64,000 nucleotides of DNA, from contig JAEWGW010000012.1 in NCBI GenBank assembly GCA_023388055.1, forward strand, positions 57,379 to 121,378. Reading direction: 5' to 3'. The position numbers and the translations under genes are program-made. Numbering within the stretch: position 1 is the stretch's first letter; each line of letters begins with the position of its first letter. Positions 1-8,296 of this stretch are shown here, in pieces. Source of the DNA: Bacillota bacterium. Lineage in GTDB: Bacteria; Bacillota; Bacilli; Paenibacillales; NBRC-103111. Below the pieces are notes generated by a model. It did no database searches, was not told where the DNA came from, and saw only the letters and a list, made by a program, of their open reading frames with translations.

Positions 1-526
1 TGGGCAGATGGAACAGAGAGCCCATCGTGGAGCGAACTGTTTTGGGGTTGTACAAATCCACTGTGCCCCGCCCCAGCAGTACACCTGTAGCTCCCGCGGC
101 ATCGGCCGTGCGGACAATCGTCCCCAGATTGCCCGGATCCTGCACGCCGTCCACCGCTACCACAAGGGCAAGCTTGTGCTCCAGGAAAGCCGCCGCGTCA
201 TACTCCGGCTTGGTGCACACAGCGACAACACCCTGGGGGGTTTTGGTTTCCGTACATTTGGCCAAAACGGCCTCGCTTACGCCTACCCATTCTAAATCCT
301 GGCCTTGCTCCTCCATGGGATGGCCAGGGCGGTAAGGCTCCAGCTCGGCAGGCAGCTCCCGGTCCAGATTGTATAGGATGGTCTTTACCTTCGCTTGGGA
401 ACGGAGCGCCTCCTCGATCAGATGCACACCCTCCAGCAGGAAAGCGCCCTGTTCATCCCGGCCCCGTTTGGTCAGAAGCGCACTCCAGCCCTTCACCCGG
501 GGATTGGCTGCCGATGTAATCAACAT
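1..526 (-). CDS. TrmH/SpoU-family rRNA methyltransferase (N-terminal part, cut by window edge)
   Basis: The reading frame begins with ATG at 526 behind a GGTGG ribosome site and runs off the left edge, so about 175 N-terminal residues are present. The start MLITSAANPRVKGWSALL and the later VDGVQDPGNLGTIVRTADA are hallmarks of the SpoU/TrmH class: an N-terminal RNA-binding domain, then a knotted SAM-dependent 2'-O-methyltransferase with the N-P-x-N/D-P-G-N-x-G-x-I-x-R motif. The neighbourhood (sspI beside it) matches that of ysgA in Bacillus, where pheS and pheT follow. The substrate is probably 23S rRNA, but the exact site cannot be read from sequence. Confidence 0.88.
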   Translation of the reverse strand, partial: MLITSAANPRVKGWSALLTKRGRDEQGAFLLEGVHLIEEALRSQAKVKTILYNLDRELPAELEPYRPGHPMEEQGQDLEWVGVSEAVLAKCTETKTPQGVVAVCTKPEYDAAAFLEHKLALVVAVDGVQDPGNLGTIVRTADAAGATGVLLGRGTVDLYNPKTVRSTMGSLFHLP

Positions 527-541
527 GCTTTTGTTCCACCT

Positions 542-1198
542 TTATGTCATTGTTTTTTCAAACCGGTTCAGGTTAGCATTCTCCCCGATAATCACCAGAA
601 TGTCCTGCTCCTGCAGCTTTTCGTCGGCGTTGGGGGCAATATTCAGCTTGTCGCCTCTGCGAATACCCATCACATTGCAGCTGTATCGGGCCCGGATATC
701 CAGCTCCCGCAGGGATTGTCCCCCCATGGCTTGTCCGGCCCGGATCTCTACAATACTATGCTCCTCCGACAGCTCGATGTAATCGAGAATATGCGGCGAT
801 ATCAGATGATGCGCCACCCGTTTTCCCATATCCCGCTCGGGGAAGATGACTTTATCGGCGCCAATTTTGGCCAAAACCTTACCCTGGAGCTCACTTGTTG
901 CCTTGACGATGATGTTGGGAATATTCATTTCCTTCAGAATCAAAGTGGTCATGATACTGGCCTGGACATCCTGCCCGATGGCCACTACTACTACATCAAA
1001 ATTGCGGAGCCCCAAGCTGCGCAGAGCATCCTCATCGGTAGAATCCGCCTGAACGGCATGGGTAACCCGGTCGCTAATCTCCTGGATTCTGGCTTCATTT
1101 TCGTCCACCGCCAGTACCTCATACCCCAGCTTGTTCAGATATTCCGCCACGCTGGACCCGAAACGCCCCATTCCGATCACCGCAAATTGCCTTTTCAT
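542..1198 (-). CDS. ktrA: Ktr potassium-uptake regulatory subunit (KtrA/KtrC)
   Basis: A 218-residue protein with a complete RCK layout: an N-terminal Rossmann fold with the nucleotide-binding GMGRFG motif (residues 9-14) and the acidic residue in AVDENE at the end of the second strand, then a C-terminal RCK_C domain from about residue 140. This is the usual KtrA/KtrC length of about 220. The family forms a cytosolic octameric ring that gates the KtrB/KtrD membrane channel in response to ATP/ADP and c-di-AMP. No KtrB gene is adjacent, as is common for KtrC. The gene lies 15 bp upstream of the rRNA methylase and may be co-transcribed with it. A TACAAT -10 element lies upstream around 1240. Confidence 0.9.
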   Translation of the reverse strand: MKRQFAVIGMGRFGSSVAEYLNKLGYEVLAVDENEARIQEISDRVTHAVQADSTDEDALRSLGLRNFDVVVVAIGQDVQASIMTTLILKEMNIPNIIVKATSELQGKVLAKIGADKVIFPERDMGKRVAHHLISPHILDYIELSEEHSIVEIRAGQAMGGQSLRELDIRARYSCNVMGIRRGDKLNIAPNADEKLQEQDILVIIGENANLNRFEKTMT

Positions 1199-1291
1199 CC
1201 TCCTGGCTCCCTTCGCCGCGGTATGCTTTTATCCTTTTATTGTAGCATAACCGGGGCCCCGCCGCTGGAACCACCTGTAAACCCTCGGAGA

Positions 1292-1321
1292 GCATGAACC
1301 CTGGCAGGGTTGCGCATATTA
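1292..1321 (+). promoter_or_regulatory. Candidate SigG (forespore) promoter of sspI
   Basis: GCATGAA at 1292-1298 and CATATTA at 1315-1321 are separated by 16 bp. These resemble the SigG -35 (gnATGA) and -10 (CATnnTA) elements that drive ssp genes. The site is 41 bp upstream of the sspI start. Assigned from motif and context only. Confidence 0.5.
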
Positions 1322-1361
1322 ATAAAGGAATATCAGTTTCTTGAAACGGGGGATCGGGCAA

Positions 1362-1568
1362 ATGAATCTGGATTTGCGTCAGGCGATTGTTCGCCGGGTG
1401 GAGGATAAAAGCAATGAAGAGCTGCGCGAGGTCATTGAAGGCTCCATCGGAGGGGATGATCGTGCGCTGCCCGGCTTGGGTGTACTTTTTGAAATCATCT
1501 GGACCCATACGGATGAACAGATCCAGCAGGAACTTGTAAATACACTTAAGCAAAATCTGCAGCATTAA
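1362..1568 (+). CDS. sspI: Small acid-soluble spore protein SspI
   Basis: A 68-residue protein beginning MNLDLRQAIVRRV and containing the conserved core LPGLGVLFEIIW, which matches the SspI family over its whole usual length. ATG 1362 is chosen because it is preceded by a GGGGGATC ribosome site and matches the family N-terminus; an upstream TTG at 1341 would add seven unconserved residues. SspI is made in the forespore and packed in the spore core. The divergent ktrA and the rRNA methylase next to it reproduce the sspI-ysgA neighbourhood of Bacillus. A forespore-type promoter lies upstream and a two-way terminator downstream. Confidence 0.95.
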   Translation: MNLDLRQAIVRRVEDKSNEELREVIEGSIGGDDRALPGLGVLFEIIWTHTDEQIQQELVNTLKQNLQH

Positions 1569-1571
1569 GCC

Positions 1572-1614
1572 AGGGCGTATTTGCAAACTCCGAGGAGTTT
1601 TCAGTCACACCCTA
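1572..1614. repeat. Short deletion derivative of family 1 MITE-like element
   Basis: Starts AGGGCGTATTTGCAAACTC and ends AGTTTTCAGTCACACCCTA. Both ends match the 162-bp element copies at 4235 and 44415, but the internal 120 bp are missing. It begins four bases after the sspI stop codon. Confidence 0.65.
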
Positions 1615-1617
1615 AAA

Positions 1618-1663
1618 AACCGGCGCAACCGTCCTGAGGGATGGTCCGCCGGTTCTTATTTTT
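1618..1663. terminator. Two-way terminator between sspI and the BASS transporter
   Basis: Stem AACCGGCG/CGCCGGTT with a T-rich tract (TTATTTTT) on the plus strand and an A-run before it, which becomes a T-run on the minus strand. It serves the two convergent genes; the minus-strand stop codon overlaps the T-tract. Confidence 0.8.
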
Positions 1664-2681
1664 AGCCTTTGGCTGCCAAATCCCGAGGTTTGGCCGAAGC
1701 CTTAACCTTGGCCGCAGGCGGCGGAACCGATCCATCGCGGTGGCCATAGGTTCTGCTTAAGAAATGAGCATAGGTGGAGGCCAGAATCTGCTGGAACAGC
1801 GTACCAACCATAACCGGGAACACGACCTGTGCCGGAAAATAAGTGGCCGCAATAACCGCTCCTGCGCTGATGTTGCGCATGCCGCTGTTGAAGGTCATCG
1901 CTACAATGACCCCTTTATCCCCCTTCAGGCGTTTGCCGGTCAACCAACCCCATACATAGCCCGAAGCGGCAATCACCAGAATGGTGGCAGCCACTGCCAG
2001 AAATTTACCGTCAATATGCTTAAAGTTGGGCGCAACCACGGAAGCGTTGATGGCCACAACCAGAATCAGTCCGATTTTGCTGAAGGGAGCCAGTTTGGGA
2101 GCCAACGTAGTTTTGACACCGCCCTTGGACCAATGGTTCAAGGTCATTCCCGCCAACGACGGCAGCACCACCATCCAGATGAGCCCCTGCATCATACCCC
2201 AGATGTCGATGGACACATTGGCTCCTACCAGAAGCCGAAGGGTAAAAGGCACCACAAACGGGGCCAGGAAGGTGTCTACCAGAATAATAGACAGCGTAAG
2301 AGCGATGTTCCCCTGGTAAAGACTGACCCACATAAAGCTGACAATCCCTGTGGGAATGGCGAAGGCCAGTACAATTCCGGTAATCGTGTACGGATCACTG
2401 GAGAAGAAAAGATGACCGGCACCCCAGGCGATAAGCGGCATCCAGATATGCAGAATCAGCATACAGGCCAATAGCGGGGCCGGATGCTGCATCACCTTTT
2501 TCATGTCCTTGAAGCCTGATCCCAGCCCTCCGGCAAAGGTCATAAAGGCGAAGATCCAGGGGACAAGGAAGGAATACGAGGTGAGCCAGGTGGAAAACAA
2601 GACGCCAAGCAGCAGGCTGCATGGCGTTACAAATGGCATCCATTTTTCAATAAAACGGTTAAAGCGGTACATCACTTGCAT
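1662..2681 (-). CDS. BASS-family (bile acid:sodium symporter type) transporter
   Basis: A 339-residue integral membrane protein with about nine or ten hydrophobic segments beginning near residue 17. The family signature is visible as FAGGLGSGFKDM in the second segment region, the polar-interrupted NSGMRNISAGAVIA stretch and the terminal FPVMVGTLFQQ. BASS proteins carry organic anions with sodium; YocS-like members in Bacilli carry small acids such as pantoate or 2-keto acids, so the substrate here is open. A strong AAAGGAG site 9 bp ahead supports ATG 2681. The C-terminal tail is basic, alanine/proline-rich and cytosolic. It is transcribed alone and shares a terminator with sspI. Confidence 0.82.
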   Translation of the reverse strand: MQVMYRFNRFIEKWMPFVTPCSLLLGVLFSTWLTSYSFLVPWIFAFMTFAGGLGSGFKDMKKVMQHPAPLLACMLILHIWMPLIAWGAGHLFFSSDPYTITGIVLAFAIPTGIVSFMWVSLYQGNIALTLSIILVDTFLAPFVVPFTLRLLVGANVSIDIWGMMQGLIWMVVLPSLAGMTLNHWSKGGVKTTLAPKLAPFSKIGLILVVAINASVVAPNFKHIDGKFLAVAATILVIAASGYVWGWLTGKRLKGDKGVIVAMTFNSGMRNISAGAVIAATYFPAQVVFPVMVGTLFQQILASTYAHFLSRTYGHRDGSVPPPAAKVKASAKPRDLAAKG

Positions 2682-2807
2682 GGCTTGCTGCTCCTTTCAA
2701 CGCGGCTCTTGGTGCATGAGTCCCTTATCGTGCTTGTTTTCTCTACTATACACCAAAATGAAAGGAGAGCAGCAGGAAGTTTTTACGAAAATGCTACAAT
2801 ATGAAGG

Positions 2808-3557
2808 TTACCTGGATTTAATCCGTCCATAGGCCTTGGCATAACGAATGACCCGGCGGGAAATCTCCTTATCCTTTAAGATACGGAAAATATACGGATC
2901 CGGGCAGGTGTTTACCTCCAGAATCCAGCTTTTGTGATTCCGGTCCACTGCAATGTCAATGCCGATCTCCTTGATGCCGGGATAAGCCGTCTCCAGCTGT
3001 TTGGCAACGGACACTCCCAGCCGTTTCAGCCCCCCTGAGAAGGCTGTCAGCTCCTCCGGTCCCATATGGGCCTGCAGCAAGGCGGGCACCGACTTGAGCG
3101 TGCCGCCGCTGTGGTAATTGGTGACGATTTTCCCCGGGTAGGCTACACGGCCGACCATCGCGGTGGATTCCCAACGCCCCGCCGGGCTCTTCTGCACCAT
3201 AACCCGGAGGTCAAACCGCCTGCCGCCATGCTTCAGCAGATGAATCCCTTTTTGAACGAGATACAGCCGTTTTCCCGTTTGCTGCTTGAGGCCATCATAC
3301 AGGCCGTCATACGAGGCGAAGGTCCGGATTGTCGTACCCGATTGAAACTTGAAGCCGGCGCCGTCTTGTTCTACCCGGATGACGCCCTTGCCAAAGGTGC
3401 CTTTGTCAGGTTTCACATACACCATGCCATATTCGGAGAGCATCGATTGCAGGGTAGCCCTCCCTAACTGCCGGGTATCGGGAATATGCTCCCGCACCAC
3501 AGGATTCACCTTAATGGCCTCCGTCTTCCTCCACTTGCTGTGAACAAACCTCTGCAC
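2808..3557 (-). CDS. YheC/YheD-family ATP-grasp protein
   Basis: About 249 residues with an ATP-grasp fold. Visible features are VKPDKGTFGKGVIRV (nucleotide-binding loop), RFDLRVMVQK and the metal-binding end WILEVNTCPDPYIF. YheC/YheD proteins are found in endospore formers and have been linked to the spore coat; the reaction is unknown. GTG 3557 is preferred because AGAGGGGA lies 7 bp upstream and conserved sequence (VQRFVHSKWRKTEA) begins there. An ATG at 3602 with a weaker AGGA site would add 15 residues. It is a short family member, lacking the N-terminal region of the 350-450 residue forms. Confidence 0.82.
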   Translation of the reverse strand: MQRFVHSKWRKTEAIKVNPVVREHIPDTRQLGRATLQSMLSEYGMVYVKPDKGTFGKGVIRVEQDGAGFKFQSGTTIRTFASYDGLYDGLKQQTGKRLYLVQKGIHLLKHGGRRFDLRVMVQKSPAGRWESTAMVGRVAYPGKIVTNYHSGGTLKSVPALLQAHMGPEELTAFSGGLKRLGVSVAKQLETAYPGIKEIGIDIAVDRNHKSWILEVNTCPDPYIFRILKDKEISRRVIRYAKAYGRIKSR

Positions 3558-3824
3558 GTGTCCGTCCCCTCTTTTCCCGTCAAATTGCGTGATGCCCATC
3601 ATCCATATCCTATGTACAGATCCGCCGGTTGGAGCAGGCGAAGTGCAGCCGCATACAAAATTGTGCGGCAGCCGCTTCTCGACACCCGGCCTGCCAGTAT
3701 GTTATGCTTGCTACAAGCATATACGAAGACGCAAAGCATGCGCTGATTGCTCCCCTTGCGGGAGCGGTTGGCGTTTTTTATTTGGACGGAAAACCCGGGA
3801 GCATCCGATCCAGGCGCAGAAGTA

Positions 3825-3833
3825 TGGTATAAT
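3825..3833 (+). promoter_or_regulatory. Extended -10 promoter element of the Rpn-type gene
   Basis: TGGTATAAT is an extended -10 element (TGn-TATAAT) about 15 bp upstream of the start codon; GGGGGAGG directly follows as ribosome site. No good -35 is seen. Confidence 0.5.
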
Positions 3834-4234
3834 GGGGGAGGATAGTGCATGGCCGAAAAAGGAGAAAAACGGACAAAGCGGGAACAAATCCAACTGGATC
3901 ACATTATGCGTACATTATTCCGTTTGTCCAAACGTACCGTGATCCGGCTGATTAACGGATTATTTCACGAAAGCTTCCGGGTGGACGAGGTCAAGCTGCG
4001 GTATGCCAACAGCCGGTTTATCACGGACAAATTTGGCACGGTTGAAGGGGACGCTTTCCTGACGGTGGAGGTCTCCGGCGCCAAAAGAGAATTTCATGTG
4101 GAGTTTCAAACCCTGAATGATTCCACAATGGCGGTCCGGATGTTTGAATACGGCTTCCGCCATGCTCTGGAGCATTACCGCTCCTCAAGTACCGCACAAA
4201 CGGAAACTATCGATTTATTTTTCCCGCGGCAGCC

Positions 4235-4396
4235 AGGGCGTGTCTGAAAACTCGTTGAGGGCATCTTTCATCGCCTTTTCGTCCCTTGCTGCGTTACTTT
4301 TCCTTGCCGTACCCCCGGTACGCCTGCGCAAAAGTGCCTTGCCATGAACGAAAATTCGCTAAAATCTGCTCCCCTCGGAGTTTTCAGACACGCCCT
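4235..4396. mobile_element. Family 1 MITE-like element, copy A (162 bp)
   Basis: Ends are a perfect 19-bp inverted repeat (AGGGCGTGTCTGAAAACTC and its complement), extended to 21 bp by flanking CC/GG. The centre holds a GTACCCCCGGTAC palindrome. No transposase is encoded. It differs from copy 44415-44576 at only two positions that I can see, implying recent movement. It interrupts the Rpn-type gene. No target duplication is evident. Confidence 0.88.
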
Positions 4397-4889
4397 GGTG
4401 ATTTTCCTGGAAGAGAATGAACGGATCGGAGATTCTGTGGAGCTTAGGCTGCATTTTCCGGATGGGCAAACAACCATCTACCAGGCGCCCACTCTCCGCT
4501 ATTGGAACTACACGGGTGAAGAGTTGGCCAGGCAGCAGCTGTATGCCTTGATTCCCCTCCAGGTTTTCCGGATAAGGAAACGTCTGCAGCACATTGCGCG
4601 AAGCGGCTTGGCAGACGAAGAAAAGCGTGAGCGGATGCTTACCGAATTCAATGGGTTAAAGACGATTATTTCGCGGACATTGGAGCAGCTGGAAAGTCTT
4701 TATAACGATGATGAACTGGATACCGGTGATTTTGAACGGCTTCTGCTGGTGCTCCAAAACATCACTGATTACTTATATAACCATTACGATATTTACCAGA
4801 TCCGGGTGGATAAGGAGGTGAGGCAGATGCTTGAACCCTGGTTTGATTTTCCCAAGCTAAAGCGGGAGGCCCGGCAAAAGGGTATGCTG

Positions 4890-4961
4890 GAAGGCAAGAT
4901 CGAAGGTAAGATCGAAGGCAAGATCGAAGGTAAGATTGAAGGCCATATCGAGGGCAAAATT
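4890..4961 (+). repeat. In-frame 12-bp tandem repeat encoding EGKI units
   Basis: Six near-identical 12-bp units (GAAGGCAAGATC type) code for E-G-K-I repeats, with one unit reading EGHI. Such charged repeat tails are typical of Rpn-family proteins. Not a CRISPR array: there are no spacers. Confidence 0.85.
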
Positions 4962-5105
4962 GAGGTGGCGAAAAAACTCCTGGAAACAGGCAAGCTCACC
5001 CTTCCGGAAATTGCCGAGGTGGCTGATCTGTGTATGGAGCAGCTTGCGCAGCTGCAGCAGAACCGGCAGGATCAGCCTCCCGCCTGAACAGCGGCTTGAC
5101 CCAAA

Positions 5106-5147
5106 AAAAGCCCCTTATCCGGCAATTAAACCGGGCAAGGGGCTTTT
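5106..5147. terminator. Two-way terminator after the Rpn-type gene and prfC
   Basis: AAAAGCCCCTT/AAGGGGCTTTT arms enclose a CCGG-containing loop. T-runs occur on both strands, between convergent genes. Confidence 0.85.
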
Positions 5148-5170
5148 AGTTATAACACTACAATATTTCT

Positions 5171-6763
5171 TTACGGAGCCGTTTCCAGGAACTTGGCTGT
5201 GGGATTCTTTTCTGTAGAGGTGCGCAGGGCGTATTCATTTTCGAACAACGCCACGTAATTCCCGCTTTTATCCTTCACCAGCTGAGAGTTAACGCGGAAC
5301 TTGCCCGGGTCCACCTTCTCATCCACAATCCAGCGGGCAAACTGGAACGGCAGCCGCTGCAGCAGCACATCGACGCCGTATTCGTTTTTCATCCGGTACT
5401 CGAATACCTCGAATTGCAGCTGGCCGACTACACCGAGAATCATATCCTCGAAGCCGATGGATTTGAACACCTGAATAGTGCCCTCCTCCGTCAGCTGGTC
5501 TATGCCCTTCAGGAATTGCTTCTGCTTCAGGGCGTTTTTGATGGATACCTTGGCGAAAATTTCCGGAGAGAAAACCGGCAGCTCGTCAAAGGTCCTTTGG
5601 CTGCCCTGGCACAGGGAATCCCCGATGCGGAAGATGCCCGGATCGAACAAACCAATGATATCTCCCGGGTACGCCGTATCCACAATATCCCGGTCTTGAG
5701 CCAGAAATTGCTGCGGCTGCGCCAGCTTGATGTCCTTGCCGGCACGTACATGCTTCACGGTCATCCCCCGCTCGAACTTGCCGGAGACAATCCGCAGGAA
5801 TGCTACCCGGTCCCGGTGGGCAGGGTTCATATTGGCTTGGATCTTGAATACATAACCGCTGAATTTCTCCTCCGAAGGCGGCACCACGCCATCGCTGCTG
5901 GAGCGGGGCTGGGGCTTCGGCGCCAGAGACAGGAAGTTGTCCAGGAAGGTCTGGACACCAAAGTTGTTAATAGCCGAGCCGAAGAATACGGGAGTCAGCT
6001 CACCGGTCCATACCTTCTCATAATCGAAGGCGTCACCGGCAATTTCCAGCAGCGCCAGCTGCTCCTGCAGCTGCTCATACAGATAGTCCGCTCCGGCCAC
6101 TTCCTTCACCAGAGGATCGTCATAACCGCTGACTTCCCGCACGCTGATATTGTGGTGTTCGTGATCATCACCCTGGAACAGCTCCAGGCGGGTTTTCTCC
6201 CGGTCATAAACGCCGCGGAACTGCTTGCCCGAGCCGATCGGCCAGTTCATGGGATAGGAGCGGATCCCCAGCAGGTTCTCAATTTCCTCCAGAAGCTCAA
6301 AGGGATCTCTGCCCTCCCGGTCGAGTTTGTTGATGAAGGTAAAAATCGGGATGCCCCGCTTGCGGCATACCTGGAACAGCTTCTTCGTCTGAGCCTCGAC
6401 ACCCTTGGCAGAGTCGATGAGCATCACAGCGCTGTCTGCAGCTGTCAAGGTCCGGTAAGTATCTTCGCTGAAGTCCTGGTGACCCGGAGTATCCAGGATA
6501 TTGATGCGGTGACCCTCGTAATCGAACTGCATCACGGAGGAGGTAACGGAAATTCCCCGCTGCTTTTCGATTTCCATCCAGTCCGAGGTAGCGTGGCGGT
6601 TGGCTTTGCGTCCTTTTACCGTACCGGCCAGCCGGATGGCGCCTCCGAACAGAAGCAGCTTTTCCGTCAATGTGGTTTTACCTGCGTCAGGGTGGGAAAT
6701 AATGGCGAACGTCCGTCGCTTATCGATTTCGTTCAACAGTTCCTGTGGTAAGGATGTGCTCAT
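5171..6763 (-). CDS. prfC: Peptide chain release factor 3
   Basis: A 530-residue translational GTPase. It shows the P-loop SHPDAGKTTL (about residues 23-32), the switch II DTPGHQDF, and NKLD, followed by RF3 domains 2 and 3 (FKIQANMNPAHRDRVAFLRI and VVGQLQFEVFEYRMKNEYGV), at the standard family length. RF3 uses GTP to remove RF1/RF2 from the ribosome after peptide release. It sits alone between a terminator and the phosphoesterase gene, with an AGAGAGGAATT ribosome site. RF3 is absent from Bacillus subtilis but common in Paenibacillus, which fits the assigned group. Confidence 0.97.
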   Translation of the reverse strand: MSTSLPQELLNEIDKRRTFAIISHPDAGKTTLTEKLLLFGGAIRLAGTVKGRKANRHATSDWMEIEKQRGISVTSSVMQFDYEGHRINILDTPGHQDFSEDTYRTLTAADSAVMLIDSAKGVEAQTKKLFQVCRKRGIPIFTFINKLDREGRDPFELLEEIENLLGIRSYPMNWPIGSGKQFRGVYDREKTRLELFQGDDHEHHNISVREVSGYDDPLVKEVAGADYLYEQLQEQLALLEIAGDAFDYEKVWTGELTPVFFGSAINNFGVQTFLDNFLSLAPKPQPRSSSDGVVPPSEEKFSGYVFKIQANMNPAHRDRVAFLRIVSGKFERGMTVKHVRAGKDIKLAQPQQFLAQDRDIVDTAYPGDIIGLFDPGIFRIGDSLCQGSQRTFDELPVFSPEIFAKVSIKNALKQKQFLKGIDQLTEEGTIQVFKSIGFEDMILGVVGQLQFEVFEYRMKNEYGVDVLLQRLPFQFARWIVDEKVDPGKFRVNSQLVKDKSGNYVALFENEYALRTSTEKNPTAKFLETAP

Positions 6764-6831
6764 GCTTTTTTTAATTCCTCTCTTACACCTGTCCGCAAGA
6801 ACATACGGAGTCAGGCATTTGTCGTCAATGT

Positions 6832-7899
6832 TTATACTTTACCAGATTGCAGCTTGACCTTCCAGTCCGCCTCCGGAATCCATTCCCCGGTACTGAACTC
6901 CCTTCCCTTCAGCTCCACCCGGTCGGCGAAAACCTGCACATACAGTCCCTGTGCGGCATCCTGCCGGACATGCTCATACTTGGCGTTTAATACCCGTCCA
7001 ACGGAGGAATTGACGAACCAATGGAAGCTTTCCTTCAAATAATGGGCGGTTCCATTGGTGAAGTCCTGGTGTCCATGGCCGGAGAATACGAACACATTGG
7101 GATACGGCTTCAGAATCTCCCGGAATTTCTTCGCGGGAATCACCCGGTGGGAGCCTCCATCCTGCCCCGCCGCGGGCAGCGGCTGGTGAATCATCACAAA
7201 TACCGGTCTGCCGGGCGAACTGGCCGCCAGCCTGCTCTTCAGCCAGTTCAGCTGCTCATCCGAATACCAGGCGCCCTCCCCCACATCCGTTCGGGTCTGC
7301 TGATACACCTCTTGAGACATCATCAGGATCAGATGACCGTTCACCTCCACCTCATAATAAGGCTTCTCCAGCTTAAAAAACTCCAAAAACGCTTTTTTCG
7401 ACTGCTCATCCGTTTGCCCGTTGGGAAAGCCCTTCTGGTTCCAATTGCCATCCTGATCAATCCACACCCGGTAATAATCATGATTGCCCATGTTGGCATA
7501 ATATGGCGGAAGCTTGTACTTGGACAATACGGAGCGCAGCTCCTTATAGTCCTTATCCGTCCCCGATTCCGTCACATCGCCGGTAAAAATAATACAATCC
7601 GTTGCGGACTGGTGCTTCTTCGTAATTTCGTCCAGCGTTTTCTTCAAGTGCTCTGAAGGATAAGCTACCCCCGAATTCACATGCAGGTCGCTTAGGATAA
7701 AAAAGGAGAGCAGCGGCCCTTCCGGACCTGCTGTTGGCGCCGCTGACGGAGCAGCGGAGGAAGGTGCGGGCGCAGGACTTCCCGTTGCCCCGGGAATATC
7801 CGCTCCGGTTCCCGGCCGCCAGCGGACAAGCCCAGCGGCTACTGCAGCACCGCCCAGGGTAAGGGCAGCCAGCCATTGAAGAAAGCCTCTTCGGTTCAT
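6832..7899 (-). CDS. Exported calcineurin-like metallophosphoesterase (Tat-type signal)
   Basis: A 355-residue protein opening with NRRGFLQWLAALTLGGAAVAAGL, a twin-arginine-like signal (RR-x-F-L) and hydrophobic stretch, then a Pro/Ala/Ser-rich linker to about residue 60. The catalytic domain carries the full set of metal-ligand motifs: SDLHV, GDVTESG, GNHDYY, MIHQPL and SGHGHQD. It therefore should be an active dinuclear metallophosphoesterase outside the membrane or anchored to it. The substrate (nucleotides, lipids or cell-wall phosphates) cannot be told. It is 68 bp upstream of prfC and could be cotranscribed. Confidence 0.85.
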   Translation of the reverse strand: MNRRGFLQWLAALTLGGAAVAAGLVRWRPGTGADIPGATGSPAPAPSSAAPSAAPTAGPEGPLLSFFILSDLHVNSGVAYPSEHLKKTLDEITKKHQSATDCIIFTGDVTESGTDKDYKELRSVLSKYKLPPYYANMGNHDYYRVWIDQDGNWNQKGFPNGQTDEQSKKAFLEFFKLEKPYYEVEVNGHLILMMSQEVYQQTRTDVGEGAWYSDEQLNWLKSRLAASSPGRPVFVMIHQPLPAAGQDGGSHRVIPAKKFREILKPYPNVFVFSGHGHQDFTNGTAHYLKESFHWFVNSSVGRVLNAKYEHVRQDAAQGLYVQVFADRVELKGREFSTGEWIPEADWKVKLQSGKV

Positions 7900-8180
7900 A
7901 TAACAGACCCCTTATAAATCATTTTTATATCGTGCTCCTGCATGTTATTATACGATTTTCACCCGCTTCCTGTACATCTTTAGCTTTACCAGTCTGCCCG
8001 AATGAACGGGCTTCACATAACCTTTGCGCAAATCGACAAAAAATCAGTCTAATTCCCCATTTCCCAACAGATGTTCATGTAAATTTATGACGAAACAAGT
8101 CAAAATATTAGAAAATAAACGTTATATTTAGTAAAATGTTCGTTCGAAAGCCTCAATTGGTATAACTTGTATAATAATCA

Positions 8181-8209
8181 TTGAAAATCTGTAATAAAGA
8201 TGGTAGAAT
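8181..8209 (+). promoter_or_regulatory. SigA-type promoter of the MCP-SDR pair
   Basis: TTGAAA (8181-8186), a 17-bp spacer and TAGAAT (8204-8209) stand about 88 bp before the MCP start. The 397-bp gap between 7900 and 8296 is AT-rich and otherwise shows no gene or riboswitch that I recognise. Confidence 0.6.
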
Positions 8210-8296
8210 GTTGCATAAATCGACAAATTATTCCGAAAGTTGCTATTAAAATGAGCGGAATGAGCTAAAACGTACATCCACCGGGAGGCTAGAGGA

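Larger units (their letters stand above)
3849..5087 (+). pseudogene. Rpn/PD-(D/E)XK-type nuclease gene split by a 162-bp element
   Basis: Two open stretches, 3849-4247 and the part after 4397, are halves of one Rpn-type protein (recombination-promoting nuclease / PD-(D/E)XK transposase-like family). The first half carries GTVEGDAFLTVEVSGAKREFHVEFQT, a nuclease core with the usual D/E and ExQ residues, and stops inside the inserted element. The second half carries VIFLEENERIGDSVELRL and a C-terminal tail of EGKI repeats. Both halves are in the same frame, and exact removal of bases 4235-4396 rejoins PRQP to VIFLEE without a shift. The gene was therefore intact before insertion. The downstream half may still be read from an ATG inside the element at 4344, giving 247 residues without the nuclease core. 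Confidence 0.85.

Noticed and set aside
395..1297. 300-residue plus-strand frame
   Set aside because: It lies opposite ktrA, whose protein is clearly conserved; no ribosome site and no recognisable domain.
4890..4961. Possible CRISPR array
   Set aside because: The 12-bp units are directly joined without spacers and code in frame for EGKI repeats.
5414..6751. 445-residue plus-strand frame
   Set aside because: Mirror frame of prfC; arises from GC-rich codon use on the other strand.
8210..8296. Possible c-di-GMP or other riboswitch before the MCP gene
   Set aside because: No conserved riboswitch core was found; the leader is short and AT-rich.
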